This document shows, piece after piece, positions 33,201 to 48,992 of a stretch of DNA of 64,000 nt. Numbering within the stretch: the stretch's first letter is position 1; every line of letters begins with the position of its first letter. The stretch is from Pleodorina starrii. Taxonomy: Eukaryota > Chlorophyta > Chlorophyceae > Chlamydomonadales > Volvocaceae. The translations under genes were made by a program, and so were the position numbers. The stretch spans positions 2,714,001 to 2,778,000 of the forward strand of contig BRXU01000005.1 of NCBI GenBank assembly GCA_030267565.1, written 5' to 3'. The notes below the pieces were generated by a model. That model did no database searches, was not told where the DNA came from, and saw only the letters and a program-made list of their open reading frames with translations.

Positions 33201-36200
33201 CCACATCGCAGCTGTGCCAGCGACACAGGTAGACCTGCGGGGCGGGTGAGGGGAGTCGTATCGTACGGCACCGTAAGCTGTTAAGGTTTCCGTCGCCCAG
33301 CAGCACTCTCCGTGAAGATATGCGATTGCTCTCTTCGTGATGCGATTCAATTTTGTTTGATTGGTGCGAGAACCGCCATCATATTAAGTGATTGGGAAAA
33401 GCATGCGATGCGAAGCACCTATTTTATCTATTTTTTATCTCCCACCAAATTGTTAATAGGGTACCGTACCGATATACGGCATGTCTGACCAGGCCAACAG
33501 TATAACAGGCTACCGTACTTCATCGGTGTACGACACGATCCCTGTTCATGTATACTGCCACACGCCTGTCGTATCGTACCTCGCCGTACCCTCCCGACCC
33601 CAGGAACTTGATGATCTGCAGGTCCTCCGGCCGAATGACCTCCAGCTTCGACTCCAGGTCGCTCAGGCCGACCCGTGGGTCCGTGCTGACCAGACTGCCG
33701 ATCTCGCTCCGAAGCAACGCCTGCTCCGCCTCGCGCTCGCTGGAGGCGACAGGGTCGTACGGCGGCACGTCGGCGCCGGCGGCGGCCGCCGCCGCCAGGG
33801 TGGCGGCGGCCTGGACGGTGTCCGGCGGCGCCGGCGCCAGGTCCGGCGGTGCGGTGGGGGCGCCCGCCACTCGCGCGGCGATGGCGGTGTCGAATTCGGG
33901 GATGGGCGGCATCATCGGGGAAACGCCGCCGGGTGCCCTGTAATGCTGCTGGGGTGTCTGCGGCTGTTGGGGTGCCTGCGGCTGCTGCTGCTGCGAGGCG
34001 GCCCCGACGGCGGCGGCGGAGGCGGCGGAGGCGGCGCTTTCTCCCGTTAGGAAGGATCCGCCGCCGGCTGCTACGGAGCTTGCTGTCAACGACAGCTCAC
34101 CGCCGCCGCCGCCGCCGCTGCCGTTGCAGGAGCCGGAGCCACGGCCCCCGGCGCCGCCGCCGCCGCCACTGCCGCCGCCGCCGCCACTGCCGCTGCCGAG
34201 GCCGGTGCCGCTGCCGGTGCCGGTGCCGACGCCGCCGACGCCGCCACCGCTGTGGGATGTACGACTTCCGGCTGCGGAGCTCAGGGCGGCCTGGGCGGGT
34301 GGGTGGGTTTCGGAGCCATGGCGGCGGAGGGGGGGGGCAGGCGAGGACAACGCGGCGGGGAGGCATCGAGGTAAGGGAGGGATCGGAGAGGGCAGGACCG
34401 GGCACCGCGTCTGCAAGCGGCGTTCGCTCCGGGGCGTCGCTGTCACACCCTCACCTCGAAAGTCGAAACTCCCCGCCACTTACACACACACGCCTCCGCC
34501 CCCCACACACATACTCTTTTCCAAACACACACATACTCTTTTCCACATACACCCACGCGCCCACCCATCCCCACCCGCACCCATACACACACGCAGCCCC
34601 CCCCCGACCTGCTGCGCCAGTATCTTGAGCTTGAAAGTTGGCTTGCAGTCCCCCGCGCAGTGCTCCTCCAGCGCCTCCCACATGTTGACCACATCGTCAT
34701 CACACAGCAGGTCCACCAACAGCTGGTCGGGGTAGCCGGGCAGCTCGTACTTGAGGATGGGAATCTGGTTGGTGGTTGGCGGTTGGCGGTTGGCGGTTGG
34801 TGGTTGGTTGGTTGGTTGGTTGGTTAGGCAGGCAAGCCAAGCCAAGCCAGGCCACGCCCGAGACACAGCGTCTCCGCGAAGAGCAAAAGAGCGGACGAGA
34901 GCGGGCCGGCAAGAGTGCAGTGTACGACATGCGCTCGTCCCAACCGCCAAACCGCCCAACAACCCATCCCCACCTACCTCGTCCGTCGTGTCCAGCTGCG
35001 CCGCGCGGCAGATGGCGCCCGCCAGCTCCCGGAAATCCTCCGTACGAGGTACGGCAATCAGCCGCGTCTCGCCGCCGTTGTACTCCCACACGCCCGAGGG
35101 GCAGCGGCTGAAGGCGCCGCCCGCGTACAGCAGCACCTTGACCTTGGCCTGAAGCGCAGGAGGAAGGGCGAGGGCGGAGCCAGAGGGAGAGGTGGGAGGG
35201 CGGAAGAGGCAGAGGTGGGAGGGCGGAAGAGGCAGAGGTGGGAGGTGACATAAATATATATCAAGACGATACGGCAGCGGAAGGTACGGCAGGCGAGAGG
35301 CGACCACGCTGGAGAGAGCGGGTGTGAGCCAGGGTACCGTACGACAGTCCGTACTTGTTTGACACGTACTGTCCCGGCAGGCCAGCTGACGGGCTGACGG
35401 ACATACGGTGGTGCGGTGGTGGCAAATAGCGCGCTGTGATGACGAAGGCTGATCGATCGATCCATCGAACAATGGCAGCAAAAATACGGCACCCGAAGGA
35501 CCCGACGGAGGAGCGGGACGACCACAACACGACATACAACAAAGAGTCCATCTTCCACTCTTCCACCCTTCATCGGAACAGGAACTAAAACTTCGGAACC
35601 CGACGGGGGAAGCGGCGGGAGAGGGGGCAGCCAGGGAGGGAGGGGCCTACCTTGGCATCCCCGCCTGAGCCGCCCTGCTGCTGCTGCTGCTGCTGCTGTT
35701 GTTGTGCCGCCGCCACGGCGGCAGCCAGCGCCGCCGCCGTCACGCCCGGCGGCGCCGTCACGGCGCTGGAAAGATTCAGTCCCGCCCCGCCGCTGCCGCC
35801 GGCGCCGCCGCCGAGCCCTAGCGCACCCAGGCCCGACGACAACGTCGGCGCGCTCCAGGCCGACGGCGCGCTGCTGCCGACGCTGTTGCCGCTGCCGCCG
35901 CCGCCGCCGGTCTGCATGCCGTACGACGGCGCGACAGCGGCGGCGGCGGCGGTCTGCAGCAGGCTGTTTGCGAGGCTGGCCGTCGCCAAGGTGCCCTGCA
36001 GCGACTGTAGCGTTAGTACCTCCGGCGCGGCGGCGGCGCCGGCGCCGGCAGTTCCGCCGCCGACGCCGACGGGGCTGCTGCTGGCGGCGGCGGAGCCGGC
36101 CGTCGACGCCGCGGCGGCATTGAGGAGCGCTGCCGCCGCGGCGGGATTGGCGGCCAGGTTAGCGGCGACGGCGGGGTTGGCGAGGGCCGCGGCGGCGGCG

Positions 36201-38069
36201 GCGGCGGCGGGACTCACTCCGGAGTAGTAGGAGCTGGGGCCGCCAGATGCGATGCTGCTGTTGGTGGACGAGACTGCGGGGGCGTGTGCGATTGTACGAC
36301 ATGGAGGGTTAAGACATAAGAGGCATTGTCCAGGTGGTGCAGGGCGCGCGGCTGCAGCGGGGACGCCATTATCCGGAAAAAAAACAAAAATATAGAAACA
36401 CAAAAGGATCAAAACAACATCACAAAAACGAAACATCGCAAAAATGAAACAAAGCAGCGCTGCAGTTTGCAACAACTGCAGTGGCCGTGCCTCTTTAAAT
36501 CTGTCGTACGGTACTACACGGCGGTGAAGTTTAACGGTCGTACAATCGTACAGTCGTACTCACCAGACTGCCGGGACAGGTTGGCCGCCGCCGCCATCTT
36601 CGACGCCAACAGCGCCTGTTCCAGGCTGACGCCGCCTCCGCCTCCGCCGCCAGGTACGGCAGCCGCCGCTGGCGGCAACGGTGCCGCTGCCGTCGCCGCC
36701 GCCAACGACGGCGGTAAAGGCGTCGCCGCCATCGGGAGCGTCATAATGGACGGCGTCGAAAGACCCAGCGCCGCCGCCGCCGCGTTCGCGGCGGCGAGGG
36801 TCGAGGCAGTCACTGGCGCCGCCGCCGCCGGCTTCGGCGCCGCCAACGACGCCAGCGACTGGCTCGCCGCGCTGGCGGCGCCGCCGCCATCCAAGGAAGC
36901 CCTGCCCAACAGCGACGGCGGCGCCGCCGGCGCTACGCCTCCGCCGCCGCTGCCGGCCGAAGACACGGGCATGATCTGCGAAAGCGCCGAAGCCGGCAGC
37001 GTCACCGACTGCCGGCCGTCGCTGGTGGTGGAAACGGTAACCGAAACCGTTTGGGCCGGCTGGTAACCCGACGCCGGGATTACAAGGTTGGCCCGTGTAA
37101 CGCTCACAGCGCTCCCGTCGCTAGCCGCGACGCTTCCGCTGCTGGGGCCGCTGGTCTCCACGCCGCCGGCCGCCGCCGGCTCTGCTCCGGCCGCCGCCGC
37201 TGCCATGGCGGCGGCGGCGCCGCCGCCGCCGTTGCGGTACGGCATGCTAGCGCTGCCACCGCCACCGCCGGCGCCGCCGGCGGAGTTCTGGAGGCTGCCG
37301 GTCGGTGTGTAGTGGTGGCTGCTGCAGGCGCCACTGCTGGGTGGGCCGTCATCGGTGTTGCTGGCGCTGCTCCGGAAGCTTCTGCCCAGGGGCAACAGCG
37401 ACGGCGGCGGCGGCGCCGCCGCCGGGGCGGCGGCGGCGGCCGCCTGCTGCTGCAACAGCAGCCCCTGCGGCGACGACGCCGAGGCGGCCTGAACCGCCGC
37501 CTGAACCGCCGCCATGAACTGCTGCTGCTGCTGTTGTTGCTGCTGTTGCAGCTGTTGCTGTTGCTGTTGTTGCTGTCGTACGACGGCGGACACGGCCGCC
37601 AACGTCTCGGCGGCGTCGGCGATGGACGCCGGCGTCACCACGCCGCCCGGCGCCGTCAGCGCCGCCAGGGCCGCCGGCGACGTAAGCGCCAGCTGCTCTG
37701 CAGCTGACGTCGACGTCAGCGGCGCGTAAAGCGCCGCCGCCGCCGCCGCCGGCGGCGGCGTCTGCGTGGTGGCCGACGGCGTCGTTAGAAACAGCGACCC
37801 TGACGCCGAGGGAAGCGTGATGCCGGCGAGCCCTGGCGCCGCCGCTGCAGCGGAAGGAAGCTGAAGCGCCGGCAGTACGGCAGCGGACAGCGCTGTCGGC
37901 GCCTCCGCGGAAGGCGAAACGCCGCCGCCGCCGCCGCCGCCAGCGGCGGGCGGTGCGCTGGCCTCCTCCGCCGTGGCATGCGCAATGGCGGCGGTCAGCA
38001 GCTGCTGTTGTGCCTCTAGCTGACGCTGCAGTTGCTGCAGGTGTTGCATCGTGCCCCTCGCCTGCTCGG

Positions 38070-38100
<31 letters not shown>

Positions 38101-40007
38101 GTGCTGTTGGTCCTGCAGTTGTGGGTGCAGGGCTTGTTGCTGCAGTTGCTGTTGTTGGTGTTGCAAAACCAGATGATGCAGTTGCTGCGCAGCGTTCGTT
38201 GCGACTTCCGCCGTCAGACGCGACGAGCGCGGCGCCGGGGGCGCAGGTGGCGGCGGCAGCGGCGCAGGTGGCGGCGCAGGCGGCGGCTGCGGCGGCGGCG
38301 GCCCTAGGGGTGGCGTCGCTGAAGGCGCTGCGAGGGGCGCGCTGGGGTGCTGGCTGTACGGCACAGGCCACGCCGCCACGTCGGACTGGTACCTGCAGTA
38401 CGACAATGGATCAAGATGCAAGGGGAGCGTGGCGAGTGGACACGAAGGATTGGGAGTTTGGCGTTGTAGGTTTAGCGATTACCGTAGGGCGTCATGACAA
38501 TGGTTTAGCCGGCAGGGACCAGGGAGTCAGGACGAGATGAAGCCAGCCACGTTAGACGCAGCCCTAAGAAAGACGCTGCCAGCCACACTGCCACCCACCG
38601 GTCCGGCGGAACCTTGGTGTGCAGTACGGTATCGAACACCGGGACAAGTACGGAAGCACGGGACGAGCGGCTGGAGGGCGGCGAGGTTGTCCGCGCCCAG
38701 GCGCCTCCGCCGCTGGCTGCGCTGCCGGCGCTGCCGCCTGACGGCGCGAGCTGCGGAACGGCGGAAGTCCAGACGGAGGGAGCCGCCTCGACGTGGGGGG
38801 TTACACCAGCACCTGCACCCGAGCCTGAGCCCGAGCCCGAGCCCCAGCCCGGTCCAGCAGAGAATGGGGAGGCCAACGGAGTCGAACAGAAGCCGTGGAG
38901 AGCCGCAAGAGCCGGCCCTTGCTGCTGCTGTTGATGCAGCTGCTGCTGCTGCTGGTGTTGCTGTTGTTGCAGGTGTTGCTGCAGCTGCTCTTGGTTGAGC
39001 TGCTGATATAGGCTGAAGCCGTGGAAGCAGGTTCGGGAGCGGCGCGCGTCTGGGAGCACCGGAGCGGCGGCGGTCGCAGCGGGAGCTTCGCCGGTGCAGG
39101 TGCCGGTGCTGGTGCTGGCGACGTGACTCGTGCCTAGGACAGCCTCGGAGAAGAGTTGGCTGTTGTCGATGCTGTGGCGGGAGGGCGTCGGGCCCCGCTG
39201 GTCAGGTGGGGGCGGGCATGACCCGTGGGTCAAATGGGTGGCTGCAAGCTCGAGCTGCCTCCACTGCTCAAAGGTCAGGAGCAACGGCTGCGCCGGATGT
39301 GCCGCGCCTGGGGCCGGTGCTGCTGCAACTGCTGATGCTGCTGTGGCTGTGGCTGTTGCAGAAGCAGCTGCGGGCACCGCCGGTGGTGGCGGGTACGCAG
39401 GGAATGCGGCGACCTCGAGCGGCTCTAGGGACGCTGCGTCGCCGCTCTCTGCGCGCGGCGGGGGCTGGGGAAGAGACGGGAAGGGGGTTTCGGAGCTGCG
39501 CTGCCGCTGCGACAGGGAAGGCGGCGGCGCGGTGGACAGCTGGATCGAAGCCGGAAGAGGCGTTGCGCTGCTGGAGGCAAGGGAGCCGTCGCGAGCGAGG
39601 TCGGAAAGCGAGCCGCTGCTGGATTGTGAAGCAAACAGCTGCTGTTGCTGCTGCTGCGGAAAAACTGAGTCCTGAGGTCCTGAGGCGAAGGAAGTCCGCA
39701 AATCGCTGTTGCTGCTGCTGCTGCTGTTGTTGCGGGGCGGCGGCCCCGATGGATCGGGCGCTAGGCGGCTGAGCGCCGTCTGTGTGAACGGTGAAGCCGA
39801 AGCAGAAGAGGAGAGAGACCAGTACAGCGAGGAAGGTTCCGGAGTGGCTGAGGTGACGGACGCCGCCGCGGCTGCGGGCGCTTCCAGAGACTGGTCGGAG
39901 GGCTCTCGTTGACTTGGCGAGCCGTGCGCGCTGCCGGAAGTTTTGCTTGACCTACAGATGCTACCAGACTGTTGGCTGCCTGTGGAGAAGACTGCTATCG
40001 TGTCCAT
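30280..40007 (-). CDS. PB1-domain Raf-like protein kinase (plant B4-type MAPKKK), 1951 residues
   Basis: Predicted Ser/Thr (Raf/TKL-type) kinase of the plant PB1-Raf group. Fourteen exons, 5' to 3': 40007-38599, 38392-36564, 36273-35651, 35148-34978, 34764-34609, 34290-33580, 33234-33162, 32837-32690, 32312-32108, 31950-31806, 31616-31555, 31400-31336, 31133-31051, 30455-30280. All junction phases agree and the total is 1952 codons. Residues 1-1287 are Gln/Ala/Ser/Pro-rich and probably disordered. Exons 4-5 (1288-1396) form a PB1 domain: [11 protein letters not shown], the GGETRLIAV strand, and the acidic [11 protein letters not shown]...DDDVV motif. The kinase runs from about 1610: GSGGYGEV loop, VAVK lysine, [11 protein letters not shown] catalytic loop, [28 protein letters not shown] in place of HRD is typical of this plant group, so activity is plausible. 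The exon 5 donor (GTCGGG) and exon 6 acceptor are the least certain sites. Confidence 0.92.
31156..31213. repeat. AGAAGC hexamer repeat in kinase intron 12
   Basis: About nine AGAAGC/GCAGAA units directly follow a run of CAA units (31137-31160). On the kinase strand they read as CTTCTG/TTG, a pyrimidine-rich stretch immediately before the exon 13 acceptor. Confidence 0.85.
32884..33073. repeat. GA and GT microsatellites in kinase intron 7
   Basis: GAGA/GAAA runs (about 32894-32956) and GTGT runs (about 33028-33073) fill most of the intron. On the coding strand these are CT and CA repeats upstream of the exon 8 acceptor. Confidence 0.8.
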
Positions 40008-42562
40008 GATGTGAGAGGTTCACAGTTTTCATGGACCTTGGACGATCCAGCAAATGGGGATTCGGAGCCGGGAAAGATTATCCTTGCAAACCCAGGTCCC
40101 AGCCTGCGATTATGGTGAATCGGCTGATTTTCCGAAACGATTTGCCTTCAGCTGCACGCTGCGCTGTGATCGGAAATCTGAGGAAGATGAGAGCGCTCTC
40201 GTCCGAGGCCGATTGAGCGCCCGTCTCGTATTACCGTGAAAGGCAAAAGTTGCTTCGAAAGCTGGCGAGGCGTCGAGGCCAACTAGTTATAATTCATCAT
40301 AAGGGCGCTCGATAAGACGGTATCCAGGTGATATCTCACAGCTAAACGGCGCAAACTGCGCGCGCGCAGCAGGTCACACCTTTGCGCGCTCTCGCGGCTG
40401 CGGCTGCGGCACGCACAAACCGGAGTGCATCATCTTCCGGAGGTATGAACGTAGAGAAAATTAATTGCTACAGTGACGAAAATACGTCTTCAAAATGATG
40501 AAATTGCCCTGCCAAGGGCCCTGGACCCCTGATCTGGCAGCTGACGGAGCCTACGGCATTCCGGCTTCTTCCTGCTGAACTGACCACGACTGACCGGGAT
40601 CGGCCTCGGCCAGGTCCTTGCATCCTTGGACTTCAACCCAAAATGCACCGCTTTCGGCAACCTTGACATCGCGGGCTTTCTCGGGTCTGCCGACAGCGAA
40701 GCCAAGGCGCCAAGGGCCCGGTTTCATTTGGGTTGCGCGCCCGCTGTGACTGCCGGGATCCCTCCGGAACAAACCTGGACGAAGGCCGATTTCTCTGTTC
40801 AGTCGCATATATTTGCAACAGGAGCAATCAACGCTGTGCTTTGGCGCTGCTTTAGCATCGCCGAGCCAGCCATGAACGGCTACGAGTGCTACGATGTTTC
40901 GGTCGGTACAGGTCGGTACAGATCTGCCTCTGTTGGGAGCATGAGCGCCTGAGTGCCTTGACGCCTTAGTGCCTTGCCTTGCGGTCCGCCCATCAGGCGG
41001 GAAGCAACCATGTATGCAAATGTCCCAGCATGAGCACTGGATGGGCTTATCCTGGCTTATCTCTTGCAAGGGTACGGTAGAGGCCGTTAGGTGGTCGTCT
41101 CATGCTGGTGTTTTGGTCGATCCCACGATCCCGGCGCATCGTAAGCTGATACAGTTTCGGTTGTGTTACCGGGCGCTGGGCGCTGGAGGCAAGCAGGGCG
41201 CAAAGGGCCAGGCGCCACGTCCAGGCCACGTCCCTACGGGGGAGAGGATCCTGGAGGATCTGTCGCTGTGACGGCACCGGACAGATGGAGGATGAAAAGC
41301 ATGCGCTTTTGGACTGCCCAGCTTATGATGGCATTCGCGTAGAGAGGAAAGGGTTCCCCCCCCATCAGGATGTTATGCTGGAGGCCGTGAAATGGGACCC
41401 TGCCTTTTTGGCAAAGATACTGGAGCGCATCTGGGTTCGACGCAGCCCCGCGCATCTGGGTCGTTTGGACCTTAGTCTGTTCTTCTCTTGCCGGTGCATG
41501 TTGTTAAGGTTGCGGTATTGGGTGTTCAGTTAACTCTTGGGCCCCAGGCCCCCGGTAGTTGCTGGGGTAGGGGGGTTGCGCGTCCCACGACCTTGTAACA
41601 CACACACAAATCTGCCTTTGTCAGAAGAGATCTGCCTTGCCGGCGCTGTTTCACGGAACAACGCCTGTCGTAGGTTCGCACGACAGCCTCGGATCAACGG
41701 TTCACGACCTGTCGCCGTTTTGGGGTGCCGAAAACAGCGTCGACAGCGTTTTTCGTGTACTGTTCAAATTAACTGACGGCGTTTTCGCCGAAAATATCCC
41801 AATCCGGAGGTTCCCAGCCTGTATTGTCGCCGCTCAATTAGTCTCACTACTCGTATAAGCTCGCCCGACGCTGCCCGACGCTTCGTCGTTCGCTCGGTTC
41901 GCCGCCGCCCCCCGTCACAGATCGCCCATTTTGACAATGTACTGATACCTCGTTAATTTATATTGGCACTTCCATTATTGTTTCATCCATGAAATGTCGT
42001 TCGCTGAAACCCAGCGGAGCAGGGCAGGGCAGGACAGGGCCGAGCCGAGCAGGGCCGAGCCGTGCCGGCCCTTGCCGGCCCAGCCCCCTCGTTACTATCG
42101 GTACATTCTGGCGTGATTCTGGCGAATTATAGCCATACGATTACGAATTATGCATGATTTGGGTGCTCTGAAGTGGTGGTTCTCGTGGCTGCTGCTGGAG
42201 ATGTCACGTCGAGACACTTCAGATAATGTCCAGACTAACAGATAGATGGTGAGTCTGCCTTCGGCATCTTTGTTCCATTGCAGTATTAAATATTTTATTG
42301 TTATTTTTAACATATTTTGTAGTAACATATTTATAAGTAAATGCTGCATGTTGCATTCGCACTCAAGAATCGGAGAGTCCCTAGTTTGCTTCGTCCGTTC
42401 GATCCCTGTCCACTTTACATCCCGCAGAAATTGTCACAATTTATAACAATAATCGATACATAATTCTGTGAAAGATTCATCGCTACTATGACAGACCCGG
42501 GCCTGGACCGTTTCGGGCACCTCGGGGCCTGGTAACCGTGAATCGTTCACGGCAAGACCGGA
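40008..42562. other. Kinase upstream region, LINE relic and unassigned sequence
   Basis: The first few hundred bases upstream of 40007 must include the kinase promoter; no TATA box was obvious. Apart from the LINE relic entered separately, the interval has no supportable gene. Frames of 60-170 codons on both strands near 40.5-41.0 kb overlap and show no motif. An AT-rich patch spans about 42240-42345. Confidence 0.45.
41090..41533 (+). pseudogene. Degenerate LINE 3' fragment
   Basis: Two frames together recall the end of a LINE ORF2. First, IPAHRKLIQFRLCYRALG (near 41128) matches the segment before the zinc motif. Then, in another frame from about 41260, CRCDGTGQMEDEKHALLDC matches the zf-RVT CxxC...H...C motif, followed by PAYDGIRVER. 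The frame change shows at least one frameshift, and the copy lacks everything upstream. It differs from the copy at 20155-21255, so it is a separate insertion, older by its damage. Confidence 0.65.
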
Positions 42563-46857
<4,295 letters not shown>

Positions 46858-48992
46858 GTCACCACACGGTACCACACAAATATATAAATCTGCGCGACTT
46901 TGCAAGATTTTCCAAATAATTATTTATTACATCGCGACGATATCGTCTAGGTACGGTACCACGGCGGCGGTGGTGGTGGTGTAGGAGGGGATCCACGGCG
47001 CGGCGCGGCGCGGCGCGGTTGTGATTGAGGAGCGGCGGGGAATTTGCACCGCGGCGTGCGCCTCTCCGGATAGCCTTGCAGGCCGCCTGGGCGGGCCGGC
47101 GCGCTTGCGGTTCCGGCGGGCGGGCTTTGGTGGGCTGCTGGGCGTGCGTGGCTTGGCTTGGCTTGGCGCGCGCATGCACGCATGCAATACATGTACATGT
47201 ATATGTACATGTACATACGGTATGCGCATCTCTCCCTTACCCCCCAACAATGTACGATACACACACACGCACATACACATGCATATAAGCACATCTTCAC
47301 GCGCGCTCGGCTGCATATTGGATATGGCCAGATGCTTTGTTTGCCGGCGGATGCGAGCGATCGCCCTGTCGTACGTCGCACCATCGCGATGCGTAATGAT
47401 AGATGGTGGGCGAATAATGGCGGGCGCGCATGACATTGACCATTTTACATTTTACACGAGCAAGGGCAGTGTGAAGGGGGGTAGCAATCAATAAGCAGCG
47501 CGCTGCTGCGGATGGAGGGACGCACGGGCGGGTGGGGTCTGGGATGTGTCTGGGTGCTGGGCACGTGAGTGGGCCGTGTGCGTCTAGTGCCGCGTTATGT
47601 GGCGCAGAAGTAAGGGCACAGAATGGCCAAGCTTCGGGAATGAACCTGGGGGACAGAGCTGTGATTGGAGCACGCACGCACGCGCCGCCATGCCGTCAGT
47701 GGTCCCTCGCAAGCAAGCGGGTGTGTGTGTGGTCCGTGGGGCCGGAGCTGAGGCGCGCGCGGGTGGAGTGATGCGTGTGATGGTGCGTGTTGTGAGTGTG
47801 GAGCGACCTGAAAGAGAGCCCGGCATGTGCTTGCGTGGGGGAAAGCATCCCCATCTGCGTGGAACGGCTGGTCGAGAAGGAAGGCGGTGTGCGTGTGCGT
47901 GTGCGTGTTTTTGTACGACAGCGTCAGAGGTTTCGGATTTCGTGCGGCGCAAGGGCGGACGGACGGACGGACGGGCGGGTGTGGGTTCTCCTGCCGGAGG
48001 GTGCGTGAAGCTGCAGGACACGCGTGTGCACCACGCGCGTTCGCACGGTGGGAGGGAAGGAAGTCAGGGACCCCGCAACGCAATACAATGCAAGGAAACG
48101 AAACGGGCGGGGTCGCGGGGAAAGGGAGGGGGCTTTGAGAGGTGTCAGCCCTCCACCTCAGTTTCCTGAGACTGCACACTGCGGCAAATTTATTTGTTTC
48201 CCCGGTCGCGGGGCTCGTTGCATGTCGCATGCAATCGCGGAGCCCAGCCGAAACACCGGGCTGCGCACGTGTGTGTGTACCGGTATGTGTGTGTGTGTTA
48301 CATGGTTGGGGGTGCGTGCCCCTCTCATGAACAAAAAACCCATATGAGCTGAGGGCCCAAGGGGACTAAAACGCCTAAAAGCACGGCAGTAAAAAGCCGC
48401 ACATGCAGGAGAAGAGGACACTAGCGGCCAGAGGGGACACGTGCGCACGTGTTGCAAGCACTACTGGGACGCGTTCTCGCCCGTCGCCACCCTCACCTAC
48501 AACTGAGCTAAACGTACGGCTCCCGGAGGACCGTGTAGCGACATGCATGTCGTGCCGTGCAATAAAAGAGGAGCATGCGTGGCTAAAACCGTGCCTCGCC
48601 AAGCGAGGTGTTTTGGGGACCGTACGACGGCCCTATTTGTTTTGGACAGAACGCACTCGCCACGCTTTAAATGAATCGGCATTCACAGTCAAGGAGGCCA
48701 ACACAGCTTGTTTGTGGTCCGGGGTGGGAATCTGTGGGAATCGTCAGCCGCGGGCGCTGTGCGACTAACAGCGCCCGCGGGGCCCCGCGGGGGCCCGCGG
48801 CGCCGCGGGGCCCGCTTAACCACCGCCGTACATTCACCGAGTTTCCCGTTGCGCTGTCATCTTGCACCCAGAACGCAGGGCAAACCATGCACGTCATACT
48901 GCAGCTTAAAAGCACGATCTACAGTACATATAGAGACCATTTAGCGCAATTACCAATTAGGGGCACCTTCGATGTTAACGTGAAGGTGAAAA
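46858..48992. other. Intergenic region upstream of IFT54
   Basis: No gene recognised. It includes the 3' flank of the 1090-residue gene, GT/CA-rich microsatellites (for example 47258-47285 and 48260-48300), and, in the last 250 bases, a dense GC hairpin (48748-48813) that probably lies in the IFT54 promoter or leader. Confidence 0.45.
48748..48813. promoter_or_regulatory. Strong GC hairpin upstream of IFT54
   Basis: Arms 48748-48760 and 48768-48780 are perfect 13-base inverted repeats with a 7-base loop. They are followed directly by 33 bases made only of G and C with further nested self-complementarity (GGGCCCGCGG / CCGCGGGGCCC). The block ends about 180 bases before the IFT54 ATG, so it may lie in the promoter or the 5' leader. 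Confidence 0.6.

Noticed and set aside
34097..38540. Many long frames opposite or out of frame with the kinase exons
   Set aside because: They are Arg/Pro/Gly/Ala shadows of GCC/CTG-rich coding sequence; only the - strand frame carries PB1 and kinase motifs and coherent splice phases.
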